From: Zoogloea sp.
Lineage (GTDB): Bacteria > Pseudomonadota > Gammaproteobacteria > Burkholderiales > Rhodocyclaceae
Direction of reading: 5' to 3'
Assembly: GCF_017302315.1 (NCBI RefSeq)
Contig: NZ_JAFLDT010000001.1
Span: forward strand, 1-64,000
DNA length: 64,000 nt
A model generated the notes under the pieces. That model was given only the letters and a program-made list of their open reading frames with translations, searched no databases and was not told the origin of the DNA. Positions 1 through 9,583 of the stretch are shown piece after piece. Each line of letters begins with the position of its first letter. The stretch's first letter is position 1. The translations under genes were made by a program, and so were the position numbers.

Positions 1-2
1 GC

Positions 3-230
3 GCTTTTTGGACCACGGGCGTTGGTTCGGATCACGCAATCTACGCAACCCTTCTCTCTGGTGCGTCAGGGGCTGCAGCTAGTGGCTTGATTAAGATCTC
101 TGATGCGGGAGTTTGGGACACGAGTTTTGGTGGCTCTGGCGTGGCGTGGGTGAGCACTCCAGGGACCGCAATCGCAGGTGGGACATTTCAGGGAGTTCTA
201 TTCAAACGGGAAACTTCGCTCGGAGATTGA
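3..230 (+). CDS. Partial protein at left edge, unknown source
   Basis: An open frame runs in from the left edge and stops with TGA at 228-230. It encodes a Gly/Ser/Ala-rich stretch that includes DAGVWDTSFGGSGVA, which resembles delta-60-type repeats of secreted bacterial proteins (DTSFGxGGV); this is a weak likeness only. GC content of the first ~200 bases is visibly higher than in the next 4 kb. The frame overlaps the start of the following gene in another frame, so I suspect a sequence join between about 178 and 240 and treat the last residues as doubtful. Confidence 0.3.
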   Translation, partial: AFWTTGVGSDHAIYATLLSGASGAAASGLIKISDAGVWDTSFGGSGVAWVSTPGTAIAGGTFQGVLFKRETSLGD

Positions 231-1524
231 GTCTGCGATCAATTCAAAAACCGGTAAATACATGGATAATCCTCTTTTTGAATCGGCATATTATGATGAA
301 CCATACATGCTTACGACCAAGATCAGGGGGGAATATCAGAAAATGTTGAGAAGGGGAACGAACAAGGAAAGACTTGACATTAATGGTGCAACAGGTGGTG
401 CCTGGAACTGGAATCTTGCTTTCGACAGGGAAATGTCCAAAGGTGAACAGTTTTATAAAAATTATCTCCTTTATGATTTCTATCCCCTGATCAGGGAGAT
501 TCCAAAAGGATATGATGATCAGGCAAGACTTCAGAGGGCTTTTGATGAGATGATCTGCTACAAAGGTGAACCTGTACTTAAATATCCGGGTCACGACCGC
601 GACAGGATGCAACACATGGGCTATCTTTCCGCAATCGAAGCATCCCAAAATTACACATCAGGAATCCCGGGTGATGACATCCCCCTTTTTCACACCATTC
701 AAGTGGCTGCATCTCAGACCATAAGATACGAAGGTAACGGAAAATACTCCTACAGACCCAAATTCGGTGAACTCCGGGCACCGACACCCGAGGAAGTCAA
801 GGCGATGTGTAATCTCGCAATAGCTTATGGAGCAAAAGGTTTCATGTATTATATGGTACCGACAATGGTCCCGATGTTCAGACAACCTCTCGTGGAAGGG
901 AGTGAAGTGCTTGCAACTTACGGACTCTTTGACGATGCCGGGAGAAAATACGATGATGACAGCAAGGAAGTCTGTTTCTCAAGAGGCTATGCGGAACAAA
1001 CAGGAAATGACAGATACTTGGCAGTGAAAGAAACCATAACCACAATCAAATCGATAGAAAAATACATTTTGCGTGGCAATTGGCTTAACGGGTTTACATC
1101 AGATCAGAATGGCGGGAAATATCGTCTCGATAGAGGAAGAAAATGGATCAGTTCGATCAGCAGCAGACTTCTTGACAAAGATATTCCTGACTCAATACCT
1201 TATATTGAAGCAGGACTGTTTGGTTATACCAACGGACTGAGCGGCAAGGAAAGGACTTTTTCACCTGACACTTTACTTCTCTATGTTGTGAACAAATTTT
1301 GTGATGATACTGACCGTGATCCAACTACTCATGCGGTCAGGGAAGTAAAGGTATTTATCGATGTGGAGAGTGTTCCATTCAAAAGATTTAAAATTCTGAA
1401 CTTGTCTGATTCACAAAACACGACACCCGGCCGCTTTTTACAGGACAGACCGGGCAGTTCAGATTATGTAAAATTGCAACTTTCAGGAGGGGATGCCGCA
1501 CTCCTCATGATTGTGAAGGAATGA
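178..1524 (+). CDS. TIM-barrel glycoside-hydrolase-like protein, N-terminus missing
   Basis: This is a 448-residue frame opening with GTG and ending in TGA. The first ~20 residues may come from a join with other DNA, so the true N-terminus is probably lost. The middle contains EEVKAMCNLAIAYGAKGFMYYMV, split here as EEVKAMCNLAIAYGAK and GFMYYMV, a pattern like a late strand-helix unit of TIM-barrel sugar hydrolases. The last ~80 residues look like a beta-sandwich tail. I do not recognise a specific family and no catalytic residues can be assigned. Base composition and the lack of a Shine-Dalgarno match leuS downstream, not the rest of the window. The gene ends 76 bases before leuS, across an AT-rich spacer. 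Confidence 0.45.
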   Translation: MGHFREFYSNGKLRSEIESAINSKTGKYMDNPLFESAYYDEPYMLTTKIRGEYQKMLRRGTNKERLDINGATGGAWNWNLAFDREMSKGEQFYKNYLLYDFYPLIREIPKGYDDQARLQRAFDEMICYKGEPVLKYPGHDRDRMQHMGYLSAIEASQNYTSGIPGDDIPLFHTIQVAASQTIRYEGNGKYSYRPKFGELRAPTPEEVKAMCNLAIAYGAKGFMYYMVPTMVPMFRQPLVEGSEVLATYGLFDDAGRKYDDDSKEVCFSRGYAEQTGNDRYLAVKETITTIKSIEKYILRGNWLNGFTSDQNGGKYRLDRGRKWISSISSRLLDKDIPDSIPYIEAGLFGYTNGLSGKERTFSPDTLLLYVVNKFCDDTDRDPTTHAVREVKVFIDVESVPFKRFKILNLSDSQNTTPGRFLQDRPGSSDYVKLQLSGGDAALLMIVKE

Positions 1525-1600
1525 CAGTCTGAAACAGTAATTCCCCAAATATTCCTATTTTTAAAGTTTGAAATATTTAAAATATTAAGACTTTATAAGT

Positions 1601-4075
1601 ATGAAATATCAAGCAAGCGAAATCGAGCCGAAATGGCAAAAATACTGGGACGAGCACGGGGTTTACAAGACTGATCTTAATGATCCTGCCAAAAAGCTTT
1701 ACTCCCTGGTAATGTTTATTTACCCTTCAGGGGCAAAACTTCACTGTGGTCACTGGTACAATTATGGTCCCGCTGACACATGGGCACGATTCAGAAAATT
1801 GATGGGATATAATGTTTACGAACCGTTTGGTTACGATGCGTTTGGTCTTCCCGCCGAAAACTACGCAATAAAAACGGGTGTTCATCCATTGGACAGCACC
1901 CTGAAAAACATCGAAGATATCAGAGCCCAGCTCAAAAGAATCGGCTGCATGTATGATTCAAACAGTGAATTGATGACATGTGATCCCGAATATTACAAAT
2001 GGAATCAGTGGCTTTTTCTTCAGCTCTACAAAAAAGGACTCGCATACCGCAAAAAATCACCCGTAAACTGGTGTACTTCGTGCCAGACAGTTTTGGCTAA
2101 TGAACAGGTACTCGGGGATGGAAGCTGTGAGAGATGCGGAAGTCCCGTTATTCAAAAAAACCTTGTACAGTGGTTCTTTAAGACCACAGCCTATGCCGAC
2201 AGACTGCTTGAAGATCTTGATCTGATTGACTGGCCCGAGGAGACAAAGACCAAACAGCGCAACTGGATTGGCAGAAGTGTAGGTGCCGAAGTCGAATTTA
2301 AGGTGGAAGGAAGTGAAGAGGTAATAAAAGTTTTTACTACCCGACCTGACACACTTTTTGGTGTTACCTATGTAACCCTGGCTCCCGAGCATCCGCTTGT
2401 AGCAAAACTCACGAAGCCCGAATACAAATCGTCTGTTGAAAAATATGTTGAACAAACCGCATATCTGACCGATATTGACAGACAATCGACAACAAAAGAG
2501 AAATCGGGTGTGTTCACGGGTTCGTATGCGGTTAATCCGATCAACGGTGAATCGGTGCCTGTTTGGATCGGTGATTATGTCCTCGTAACCTATGGAACAG
2601 GCTGTGTTATGGCTGTTCCCGGACATGATGAGAGAGATTTTGAATTTGCGAAGAAGTTTAACCTTTCAATCAGAAAAGTGATTCTTCAGGAAGGTACCAA
2701 TCTCGAGGATGAACTTGCCGAAGCATTTACCGAGGCAGGAACGATGGTTAATTCGGGTAAATTCACGGGATTAAACTCAATTGCCGGTAAGGAAGCGGTT
2801 ATAAAAGAACTTGAAAAAACAGGGAACGGATGTGCCAAGGTTAATTACAGACTGAGGGACTGGCTGATTTCCCGTCAGAGATATTGGGGAACGCCGATTC
2901 CCGTGGTTTACTGTAATACATGCGGTGAGGTCCCTGTTCCCGAAGAGCAGCTTCCCGTTACACTTCCCTACGATGTCGAGTTTAAACTTCAGGGTGATTC
3001 ACCCTTGAGGAGACATGCTGGATTTATGAACACAACCTGTCCGAAGTGTGGCGGTCCTGCTGAAAGAGATCCCGACACGATGGATACATTTGTGGACTCC
3101 TCCTGGTACTACCTCCGTTATCTGAATCCGAAATTTAAAGACGGGATGATCGACACTTCGCTTACTGATAAATGGTCACCCGTTGACATGTATATCGGTG
3201 GCAGGGAACACTCGGTGATGCATCTGCTGTATGCCCGTTTTGTCCACAAATTTTTGATGGATATCGGTCTTGTAAAAACTCCCGAACCGTTCATGAGGCT
3301 TGTGCATCAGGGGACAATCACCAATCAGGGTGCCAAGATGTCGAAATCGAAAGGGAATGTCGTAAATCCCGAGCCATACATCGATAAATACGGTTCTGAT
3401 GTTTTCCGTCTATACCTGATGTTTATGGGACCCTACGAACTTGGTGGTGACTGGAGTGATTCAGGAATTACCGGTACTGAACGGTTTGCACAGAGACTTT
3501 ATGACATGGCTCAGACCTATGCAGGCTGGTTTACAAAGCATAAGTCTGAAGAAAAATATGATCTTGCAGATCTGAGCGGTGAAGAAAAATCGGTTTACAG
3601 ATATGTGAACAAAACACTCGCGAAATATCAGCATGAGATGGAGCATCTGAAATTCAATACGGCTATTGCCTCGATGATGGAACTGAGCAATGAACTCGGA
3701 AAGAATCTCGCAGCCTGCAGACCCGGAATTCAGACATACACTCTCTTGAGGGTTGCTTCGATGCTGGCTCCACTGGCACCACATCTTGCCGAGGAAATTG
3801 CAAGCATTTTGGGACGGGAAAAGTCGCTTTTTGAGGAACCCGATCAGTTCACCCCCGACCCCGAAGCTTTGACGGTTGACTCTGTCACGATAGCTGTTCA
3901 GGTCTCGGGCAAGATGAGAGGAACCGTTGACATGCCCGTCGATTCAGATCAGGAATCTGTTTTTGATGCGGCAAAAAATGACCCCAAAACAGGCAAGTTC
4001 ATTGAAGGAAAAGAGATCATTAAAGTGATCTTTGTTAAAAACAAAATTTTGAATGTAATAGTAAAACAGGCATAA
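1601..4075 (+). CDS. leuS: Leucyl-tRNA synthetase
   Basis: Class I aminoacyl-tRNA synthetase that charges tRNA-Leu in the cytoplasm; 824 residues, normal for bacterial LeuRS. The ATP-binding HIGH element reads HCGH at residues 48-51 within [15 protein letters not shown] is intact at about 579-583. Zinc-type cysteine pairs occur in CTSCQTVL / CERCGS, and again in CNTCG and CPKCGG. The editing (CP1) domain lies between them, with TTRPDTLFG. The start ATG follows an AT-rich leader with no Shine-Dalgarno, as is common in Bacteroidota and Ignavibacteria. The stop TAA is one base before the serS start, suggesting a leuS-serS pair in the donor genome. Codon use (many AAA, ATA, GAT) is unlike everything right of 4.23 kb. 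Confidence 0.95.
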   Translation: MKYQASEIEPKWQKYWDEHGVYKTDLNDPAKKLYSLVMFIYPSGAKLHCGHWYNYGPADTWARFRKLMGYNVYEPFGYDAFGLPAENYAIKTGVHPLDSTLKNIEDIRAQLKRIGCMYDSNSELMTCDPEYYKWNQWLFLQLYKKGLAYRKKSPVNWCTSCQTVLANEQVLGDGSCERCGSPVIQKNLVQWFFKTTAYADRLLEDLDLIDWPEETKTKQRNWIGRSVGAEVEFKVEGSEEVIKVFTTRPDTLFGVTYVTLAPEHPLVAKLTKPEYKSSVEKYVEQTAYLTDIDRQSTTKEKSGVFTGSYAVNPINGESVPVWIGDYVLVTYGTGCVMAVPGHDERDFEFAKKFNLSIRKVILQEGTNLEDELAEAFTEAGTMVNSGKFTGLNSIAGKEAVIKELEKTGNGCAKVNYRLRDWLISRQRYWGTPIPVVYCNTCGEVPVPEEQLPVTLPYDVEFKLQGDSPLRRHAGFMNTTCPKCGGPAERDPDTMDTFVDSSWYYLRYLNPKFKDGMIDTSLTDKWSPVDMYIGGREHSVMHLLYARFVHKFLMDIGLVKTPEPFMRLVHQGTITNQGAKMSKSKGNVVNPEPYIDKYGSDVFRLYLMFMGPYELGGDWSDSGITGTERFAQRLYDMAQTYAGWFTKHKSEEKYDLADLSGEEKSVYRYVNKTLAKYQHEMEHLKFNTAIASMMELSNELGKNLAACRPGIQTYTLLRVASMLAPLAPHLAEEIASILGREKSLFEEPDQFTPDPEALTVDSVTIAVQVSGKMRGTVDMPVDSDQESVFDAAKNDPKTGKFIEGKEIIKVIFVKNKILNVIVKQA

Positions 4076-4076
4076 A

Positions 4077-4226
4077 ATGTTAGACTTAAAATTTATAAGA
4101 GAGAATCCCGATGTTGTAAGACAGGGAATCGAAAACAAAAACGAAAAAAACAGAATTGATGAAGTACTCGAACTCGACAAAAAGAGGAGAGAAATCCTCG
4201 TCATCGCCGATGATCTGAAGTCGAAG
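4077..4226 (+). CDS. serS: Seryl-tRNA synthetase, N-terminal fragment cut by a join
   Basis: Starts [19 protein letters not shown], the standard opening of bacterial SerRS, and continues through the first arm of the tRNA-binding coiled coil ([11 protein letters not shown]). A SerRS should run about 420 residues. Here the SerRS-like sequence ends near residue 45-50 and the same frame becomes the C-terminus of DapE. The switch coincides with a jump from AT-rich to GC-rich DNA. I therefore annotate it as a truncated fragment created by joining two genomes. The end position is approximate because the bases for Leu-Lys-Ser-Lys (4215-4226) fit both proteins. Confidence 0.85.
4205..4226. other. Probable chimeric assembly junction
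   Basis: Left of this point the frame encodes SerRS with AT-rich codons; right of it the same frame encodes DapE with GC-rich codons. The short stretch CTGAAGTCGAAG (4215-4226) would fit both parents and could be the overlap that misled an assembler. No transposase, tRNA or inverted repeat is present that would suggest a natural insertion. Confidence 0.8.
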
Positions 4227-4559
4227 GTGCACGCCATCCTCGACAAGCACGGCCTGGACTATGACCTGGCCTGGACCCTCGGCGGCAAGCCGTTCCTGAC
4301 CCCCCGCGGCTCCCTCGTCGCCGCCATGGAGGCCGCCGTATTCGACACCCTGGCGCTGAAGCCGGCACTGTCCACCACCGGCGGCACCTCCGACGGGCGC
4401 TTCATCGCAGAAATCTGCCCTCAGGTCGTGGAGTTCGGTCCCGTTAATGCAACCATTCATAAACTCAACGAGTGCATCGCCATCGACGCGGTCGCTCCCC
4501 TGTCGGCCATCTATCGCCGAACCCTTGAAAACCTGCTGAGCGCATCGGAACCGGCATGA
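4227..4559 (+). CDS. dapE: Succinyl-diaminopimelate desuccinylase, C-terminal fragment
   Basis: DapE hydrolyses N-succinyl-LL-diaminopimelate in the lysine/peptidoglycan pathway. Only the last ~110 residues are here. The diagnostic segments are [26 protein letters not shown] and [13 protein letters not shown], which carry the dimerisation-domain end and the C-terminal catalytic-domain metal ligand His. The full protein is about 380 residues; the missing part is replaced by SerRS sequence through the join at ~4.2 kb. Its stop codon overlaps the prmB start (ATGA), so dapE and prmB form one unit in the betaproteobacterial genome. Confidence 0.9.
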   Translation: MHAILDKHGLDYDLAWTLGGKPFLTPRGSLVAAMEAAVFDTLALKPALSTTGGTSDGRFIAEICPQVVEFGPVNATIHKLNECIAIDAVAPLSAIYRRTLENLLSASEPA

Positions 4560-5497
4560 CCCACGACGACCACCTCGAACACGACGACGAGCATGAGCAT
4601 GAACACGAGCACGGCCCCATGGCCGAGCTCGTCACCGTCCGCGACTGGATCCGCTACGCCGTCACCCGCTTCAATCGCGCTGGCTGCTTTTATGGTCACG
4701 GCTTGCAGGACGCCTACGACGAAGCCGTGTATCTCGTCCTCCATACCCTGGCGCTGCCCCTGGATCGTCTCGAGCCCTTCCTCGACGCCTGCATTCCCGG
4801 CGACGAGCGGGAGGAGATCTACGAAGTCATCGAGAAACGCGCCGTTGATCGCCTGCCGGCGGCCTACATCACCGGCGAAGCCTGGCTGGGGGATTTCCGC
4901 TTCAAGGTCGACCCGCGCGTGATCATCCCGCGCTCGTTCTTTGCCGAGCTGCTCCAGGACGGCTTCAGCCCCTGGATCCAGGACCCCGAGGCCGTCACCT
5001 CGGCCATGGACATGTGTACCGGATCCGGCTGCCTGGCCATCCTGATGGCCCATGCCTTCCCCAACGCACAGATCGTCGCCGTGGACATCTCCCCGGATGC
5101 CCTTGACGTGGCCCGAGAGAACGTTGCTGCCTATGGACTGGAGGACCGGATCACCGTGATCCAGTCCGACGGCTTTACGGCCGTGCCCGAGCAGCGCTTT
5201 GACTTCATCCTGAGCAACCCGCCCTACGTGACCCAAGCAGCCATGGATGCGCTGCCGAGCGAATACCTGCACGAGCCCGGCTTGGCTCTCGGCTCCGGCG
5301 ACGACGGCCTGGACCTGATACGCCAGCTACTCGCCGATGCCCCCCGCTACCTCAAGCCCGAGGGGCTGCTTGCCGTTGAAGTCGGACACAACCGGCACAT
5401 CGTCGAAGAAACCTTTCCTGACTTGACACCGACCTGGTTGTCCGGGCCTAGCGGCGAAAACAAGATCTTCATGCTGGAAGCGGGTCAATTGTTGTAA
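4556..5497 (+). CDS. prmB: 50S ribosomal protein L3 N5-glutamine methyltransferase
   Basis: SAM-dependent methyltransferase that modifies a glutamine of ribosomal protein uL3. It is 313 residues. The Rossmann motif is [11 protein letters not shown] (about residues 157-167) and the substrate-binding NPPY lies in LSNPPYV (about 222-225), both intact. Unusually, the N-terminus is an acidic histidine-rich tract (about residues 3-20, alternating His/Glu/Asp) that typical PrmB proteins lack. It might bind metal or simply be disordered. An internal ATG at residue 22 (GPMAEL) could be an alternative start that would remove it, but the upstream ATG overlaps the dapE stop as ATGA, favouring coupled translation from 4556. 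Confidence 0.92.
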   Translation: MTHDDHLEHDDEHEHEHEHGPMAELVTVRDWIRYAVTRFNRAGCFYGHGLQDAYDEAVYLVLHTLALPLDRLEPFLDACIPGDEREEIYEVIEKRAVDRLPAAYITGEAWLGDFRFKVDPRVIIPRSFFAELLQDGFSPWIQDPEAVTSAMDMCTGSGCLAILMAHAFPNAQIVAVDISPDALDVARENVAAYGLEDRITVIQSDGFTAVPEQRFDFILSNPPYVTQAAMDALPSEYLHEPGLALGSGDDGLDLIRQLLADAPRYLKPEGLLAVEVGHNRHIVEETFPDLTPTWLSGPSGENKIFMLEAGQLL

Positions 5498-5635
5498 AAG
5501 CGCTCAAAAATGCGAATTTGGTCCACCTTATTTGGGTGCTCCCGTACTTATGATCTTGCTATGGAGAGATTTGGCACTTCTCCCCAAAAAACACCGTAAT
5601 CAACAAAAACACAAAAGCAAGATCAAGGAGCTCTT

Positions 5636-6085
5636 ATGGCGACCGATCGCCCCATCCTCCTCGTCGAGGACAACCCCGACGATGAAGCCCTGACGCTGCG
5701 GGCATTCAGCAAGAACAAGATCGCGAACCAGGTGGTGGTTGCTCGGGACGGTGTCGAGGCGCTGGATTACCTCTTCTGTACCGGGCAGTTCTCGAGTCGG
5801 GACAGCATGATCATGCCTGCCTTCGTATTGCTCGATCTGAAACTGCCACGCATTGACGGGTTGGAAGTGTTACGACGGATCCGTGCGGACGAACGTACCG
5901 CACTTCTCCCGGTGGTCGTTCTGACGACCTCCAAGGAGCACCAGGACATCTTCGAAGCCTATCGGCTTGGCGCAAACAGCTACATCCGCAAACCGGTGGA
6001 TTTTGAGCGTTTTCTGCAGGCCGTTGGGCAGCTTGGCCTTTACTGGCTGTCGCTCAACGAGCCCTCCGACCCGACGGCTCGCTGA
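5636..6085 (+). CDS. Orphan single-domain response regulator (Rcp1-like)
   Basis: A 149-residue protein that is only a receiver domain. The acidic pocket is VEDNPDD, the phospho-acceptor Asp is in LLDLKLP, and Thr and Lys of the switch are in VLTTSK and RKPVDF. The NPDDE start and the LDYLF insert are typical of the Rcp1 group, which often pairs with phytochrome or other PAS/GAF kinases. No kinase is adjacent. The start is supported by AAGGAG eight bases upstream. The preceding 138-base gap is AT-rich compared with its surroundings and probably holds the promoter, but I could not fix -35/-10 elements. The stop is back to back with the gpx stop (TGATCA). Confidence 0.9.
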   Translation: MATDRPILLVEDNPDDEALTLRAFSKNKIANQVVVARDGVEALDYLFCTGQFSSRDSMIMPAFVLLDLKLPRIDGLEVLRRIRADERTALLPVVVLTTSKEHQDIFEAYRLGANSYIRKPVDFERFLQAVGQLGLYWLSLNEPSDPTAR

Positions 6086-6580
6086 TCAGCGGAGAAGCGC
6101 TTCGATGTCATCGCCCAGATCACCGGGCGGCGTCATCGGCGCGTAGCGCTTCACCGGCACACCCGCCTTGTTGATCAGGAATTTGGTGAAGTTCCACTTG
6201 ATCGCCTGGCTGCCCAGAACACCGGGCAATGCCGAAGTAAGATACGTGAAAAGGGGGTGGGCGCCCTCGCCGTTGACCAGCACCTTCTCGGCCATCAAAA
6301 AGCCGACGCCGTAGTTACGCTGGCAAAATTCAGCGATCCGGCCGGCATCGCCAGGCTCCTGGCCACCAAACTGGTTGCACGGAAAGCCAACCACCACCAG
6401 ACCACGCTCCGCATAGGCCTCGTGAAGGGCCTGAAGCCCCGCATACTGCGGGGTGAAGCCGCATTCACTGGCCGTGTTGACGATGAGCACGACCCGCCCC
6501 GCCATGTCAGCGAAGCGTATCGTTTCGCCGGTCAGGCTCTTGGCCTCAAAGCCCAGGATGCTGCCCGGCGTCGCGGACAT
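6086..6580 (-). CDS. Glutathione peroxidase family protein (thiol peroxidase)
   Basis: Reduces hydroperoxides using thioredoxin or glutathione; 164 residues, cytoplasmic. The catalytic Cys40 lies in NTASECGFTPQY, the Gln in FGGQEPG and the Trp in IKWNFTKFL, so the Cys-Gln-Trp-Asn tetrad is complete. A second Cys in GFPCNQFGGQ is conserved in the family. The start ATG shares one base with the iscX stop (TGATG), so it is translated as the last gene of the isc run. This placement ties peroxide defence to Fe-S assembly. Bacterial members usually behave as thioredoxin peroxidases, so the glutathione name is conventional. Confidence 0.9.
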   Translation of the reverse strand: MSATPGSILGFEAKSLTGETIRFADMAGRVVLIVNTASECGFTPQYAGLQALHEAYAERGLVVVGFPCNQFGGQEPGDAGRIAEFCQRNYGVGFLMAEKVLVNGEGAHPLFTYLTSALPGVLGSQAIKWNFTKFLINKAGVPVKRYAPMTPPGDLGDDIEALLR

Positions 6581-6774
6581 CAGGCCACTTCCTCTATCCA
6601 GGCCTGCTGAATACCTTCGAGGATTCGCTCACCACAGTGCTTGGGGTCATCATCGAATTCCGGCAAAGCCATGGTCCATTTCATCAGGTCGACGAAATTG
6701 ATCTTCAGGGGATCCACCTCGGGGTAGGCCTCCGACAACTGGATTGCGATTTCCTGCACGTCTGTCCATTTCAT
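6580..6774 (-). CDS. iscX: Fe-S cluster assembly accessory protein IscX
   Basis: A 64-residue acidic protein (MKWTDVQEIA start) with FVDLMKWTMALPEFDDDP, the signature of the IscX/YfhJ family. IscX binds IscS and iron and modulates cluster assembly. It overlaps fdx by four bases (ATGA) upstream and gpx by one base downstream, which shows it belongs to the isc transcript. Length and position between fdx and the operon end match other isc operons. Confidence 0.93.
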   Translation of the reverse strand: MKWTDVQEIAIQLSEAYPEVDPLKINFVDLMKWTMALPEFDDDPKHCGERILEGIQQAWIEEVA

Positions 6775-7115
6775 CCCCGCTTGCCCTCCTTGACCATGTT
6801 GATCGAATACTTGGGAATCTCGACGGTGAGCGGCGTATCACCCACCAAGGCCTGACAGGACAGCCGGGACGTGGGCTCCAACCCCCAGGCCTTGTCCAGG
6901 AGATCTTCCTCGAGATCCTCCGCCGGCTCGAGACTGTTGAAACCATCCCGTACAACCACATGACAAGTGGTGCACGCGCAGGACTTCTCACAGGCGTGGT
7001 CGATCGGAATGTCATTCTGCAGAAGCGCATCGCAGATCGACTGGCCCGGCTCGGCGTCAATGACTGCGCCGTCCGGACAAAGCTCCACATGGGGAAGCAC
7101 GATAAGTGTGGTCAT
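6771..7115 (-). CDS. fdx: ISC-type [2Fe-2S] ferredoxin
   Basis: A 114-residue adrenodoxin-type ferredoxin that supplies electrons for cluster assembly on IscU. Cluster ligands are Cys42, Cys48, Cys51 and Cys87 (in ACEKSCACTTC and RLSCQA); Cys46 is the extra cysteine also found in Isc ferredoxins. It sits between hscA (15 bases upstream) and iscX (4-base overlap). Confidence 0.95.
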   Translation of the reverse strand: MTTLIVLPHVELCPDGAVIDAEPGQSICDALLQNDIPIDHACEKSCACTTCHVVVRDGFNSLEPAEDLEEDLLDKAWGLEPTSRLSCQALVGDTPLTVEIPKYSINMVKEGKRG

Positions 7116-7130
7116 GGTGTCGTCTTGGGT

Positions 7131-8999
7131 TCAGATGCGTAGATCATCGATCCGCTGCCCCGCCAAAGCCTGGCGAATGCTCTTGTCCATGCGGCGCGAT
7201 GCAAACTCGTTGGAGGCCCGATTGAAAGCCTCCAGCTGAATCTTGATGGCACGGGAATCCTGCCCTTCGGCAGTCGCCCGCAGAGAAGCAATCGCCGCAT
7301 CCAGTGCTGCGCGCTCATTCGTATTCAGCAGATCACCGTCGGCATCGAGCGCCTTCATCGTCGCCTCGACCACCCGCTCCGCCTCGACCTGCTGTTCGCG
7401 CAGGCCGCGTAGCTCCATGTCCTCCCGAGCGTTCTCGAAGCCGGCCCTGAGCATGTCTGCAATTTCATGATCAGCCAGCCCGTAGGAAGGCTTGACCTCC
7501 ACCCGTGCCTCGACACCGGTGGTCAGCTCCCGGGCCGATACGGACAACAGGCCATCCGCATCCACCTGGAAGGTGACACGGATACGTGCCGCGCCCGCCA
7601 CCAGGGGCGGAATGCCCCGCAACTCAAACCGTGCCAGCGAACGACAGGCAGAAACCAACTCCCGCTCACCCTGCACGACATGGAACGCCATCGCCGTCTG
7701 GCCATCCTTGAAGGTCGTGAAATCCTGGGCCCGCGCCGTAGGGATGGTTGCGTTACGGGGAATGATCTTTTCGACCAGCCCGCCCATTGTCTCGATTCCG
7801 AGGGAAAGAGGAATGACGTCGAGGAGCAGCCATTCGTCTTCCACGGCCCGATTGCCCGCCAGTACGTTGGCCTGTATCGCCGCGCCGATGGCCACGACGG
7901 TATCCGGATCAAGGTTGGTCAAGGGTGTCTGGCCAAAGAACTCACCAACGGCCTGCTGCACGTGGGGCATGCGCGTCGCACCGCCCACCATCACCACACC
8001 CTTCACATCCCCGGGTTCGAGCCCGGCGTCACGCAGCGCCTTCTTGACCGGTTTCAGGGTCTTGGCGACAAGAGGACGGGTTATCTCAACGAAGACCGAC
8101 CGGTCAATGGCCAGGTCCACCTCATCGCCGCGCTCCAGCGTCATCCGGATCGCCACCGACTCATCGAGGCTTAAACGCTCCTTGACCTCACGGGCCTTCA
8201 TCAACAGACGTCGGGCATCCCGATCGGAAGGCAGGGAGATCCCGGCGTTGTCGAGTATCCAGCAGAACAGGCGATGATCGAAATCATCCCCTCCAAGGGA
8301 CGCGTCCCCATTGGTCGCCACCACCTCGAACACGCCCCGCGACAGGCGCAGGATGGAGATGTCAAATGTCCCTCCACCCAGATCGTAGACAGCGTAAGTC
8401 CCCTCCGATGCGTTCTCCAGGCCATAGGCAATGGCAGCGGCCGTGGGCTCATTGAGCAGCCGCAATACGTTGAGGCCCGCAAGACGCGCCGCATCCTTGG
8501 TGGCCTGACGCTGGGCGTCATCGAAATAGGCCGGCACGGTGATGACCGCCCCGGTCAACTCGCCCCCCAGGCTGCGTTCGGCTCTCACCCGAAGATCCTT
8601 CAGGATCTCGGCAGATACCTGGACAGGGCTCCTGACACCTTGCACGGTGCGCAAGCGGACCATGCCTTCGGCGTCGACAAAGTCATAGGGCATGGTCTCG
8701 ACGTGGGAAACGTCCCTCAGCCCGCGCCCCATGAAACGCTTCACCGAGACAATGGTGTTACGCGGGTCCACCGCCTGCGCAGACTGGGCCTTGCGTCCCA
8801 CGACGATCTGGCCGTCTGCAAGGTAATGCACGACCGAAGGCAGCAGCACCTTCCCGTCGTCATCCTGAAGACACAAGGCCACGCCATTGCGCACCGTTGC
8901 AACTAGGGAATTCGTGGTACCCAGATCAATCCCAACCGCAAGCCGGTGCTGATGCGGCGCGGTGGACATCCCTGGTTCTGAGATCTGCAGCAAGGCCAT
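7131..8999 (-). CDS. hscA: Hsp70-type Fe-S chaperone HscA
   Basis: Specialised Hsp70 that, with HscB, releases the nascent cluster from IscU using ATP. It is 622 residues. The nucleotide-binding domain opens with [11 protein letters not shown] (about residues 22-32), and has [12 protein letters not shown] and [10 protein letters not shown]. The substrate-binding domain and helical lid follow from about residue 390. The start [10 protein letters not shown] is the family-typical N-terminus, and its ATG overlaps the hscB stop (TGATG). HscA recognises the LPPVK motif of IscU, which is present in the IscU of this operon. Confidence 0.96.
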   Translation of the reverse strand: MALLQISEPGMSTAPHQHRLAVGIDLGTTNSLVATVRNGVALCLQDDDGKVLLPSVVHYLADGQIVVGRKAQSAQAVDPRNTIVSVKRFMGRGLRDVSHVETMPYDFVDAEGMVRLRTVQGVRSPVQVSAEILKDLRVRAERSLGGELTGAVITVPAYFDDAQRQATKDAARLAGLNVLRLLNEPTAAAIAYGLENASEGTYAVYDLGGGTFDISILRLSRGVFEVVATNGDASLGGDDFDHRLFCWILDNAGISLPSDRDARRLLMKAREVKERLSLDESVAIRMTLERGDEVDLAIDRSVFVEITRPLVAKTLKPVKKALRDAGLEPGDVKGVVMVGGATRMPHVQQAVGEFFGQTPLTNLDPDTVVAIGAAIQANVLAGNRAVEDEWLLLDVIPLSLGIETMGGLVEKIIPRNATIPTARAQDFTTFKDGQTAMAFHVVQGERELVSACRSLARFELRGIPPLVAGAARIRVTFQVDADGLLSVSARELTTGVEARVEVKPSYGLADHEIADMLRAGFENAREDMELRGLREQQVEAERVVEATMKALDADGDLLNTNERAALDAAIASLRATAEGQDSRAIKIQLEAFNRASNEFASRRMDKSIRQALAGQRIDDLRI

Positions 9000-9529
9000 C
9001 AGGATTCCAGCGCCGTCAAGGCGTCATTGATTTCGTGTTGCAGCTTTTCGAGAAATTTCAGCCGGCGTACCGTATCGGCGGCCGCACGCAGGTCGCGCTT
9101 CTGATCGAGCTCCTCCCCCAACTGTTCGATCAGCGTGCGATTGGCATGACGGATGCGGCGGGAAAGATCCTCCAACACCTCTTCGTCTGCCGCCTCGCGC
9201 GCTTCGCCGAGGGCTTCGCGCCACTCCATCTGCTCCATCAGGAAGTCGGAGGACATCGCCGTATTGGTTTCGAAAGCCGGATCAACGCCCTGCAGCTCAA
9301 GCAGATACTGCCCACGGGTGAGCGGGCTCTTGAGGGTGCGGAAGGCTTCGTTGGCGTGGGTGGCCCATTGCATCGACAGACGCTTGTCGGCATCGGACAG
9401 GTGGGCAAAGCGATCCGGGTGGACCCGCCCCTGGATGTCAAGATAGGCCTGTTCGAGCCGGTCCATGTCGATGGTAAAACCGGTCGGCAGACCGAAGAGT
9501 GCAAAGTAATCCTGCTTCAGATCAAGCAT
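8999..9529 (-). CDS. hscB: Co-chaperone HscB (J-domain protein)
   Basis: A 176-residue co-chaperone that delivers IscU to HscA and stimulates its ATPase. The N-terminal J domain has the catalytic HPD tripeptide in [10 protein letters not shown] (about residues 36-38), preceded by YFALFGLP. The C-terminal three-helix domain that binds IscU follows (about 85-176). Translationally coupled to hscA by a one-base stop/start overlap; 54 bases after iscA. Confidence 0.95.
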   Translation of the reverse strand: MLDLKQDYFALFGLPTGFTIDMDRLEQAYLDIQGRVHPDRFAHLSDADKRLSMQWATHANEAFRTLKSPLTRGQYLLELQGVDPAFETNTAMSSDFLMEQMEWREALGEAREAADEEVLEDLSRRIRHANRTLIEQLGEELDQKRDLRAAADTVRRLKFLEKLQHEINDALTALES

Positions 9530-9583
9530 GTCGAACCCTCTGTCCGAACGGACGGGCGAACCGCGAATACGCTGGCATCGCGA

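Noticed and set aside
1744..1755. Damaged HIGH motif in leuS (HCGH)
   Set aside because: The variable second residue of HIGH in LeuRS is often Met or Cys. Flanking residues and KMSKS are intact, so the enzyme looks functional.
1..4226. Genomic island or horizontally acquired block
   Set aside because: The change in composition falls in the middle of two unrelated genes fused in frame, without integrase, tRNA or repeats. An assembly join explains it better than transfer.
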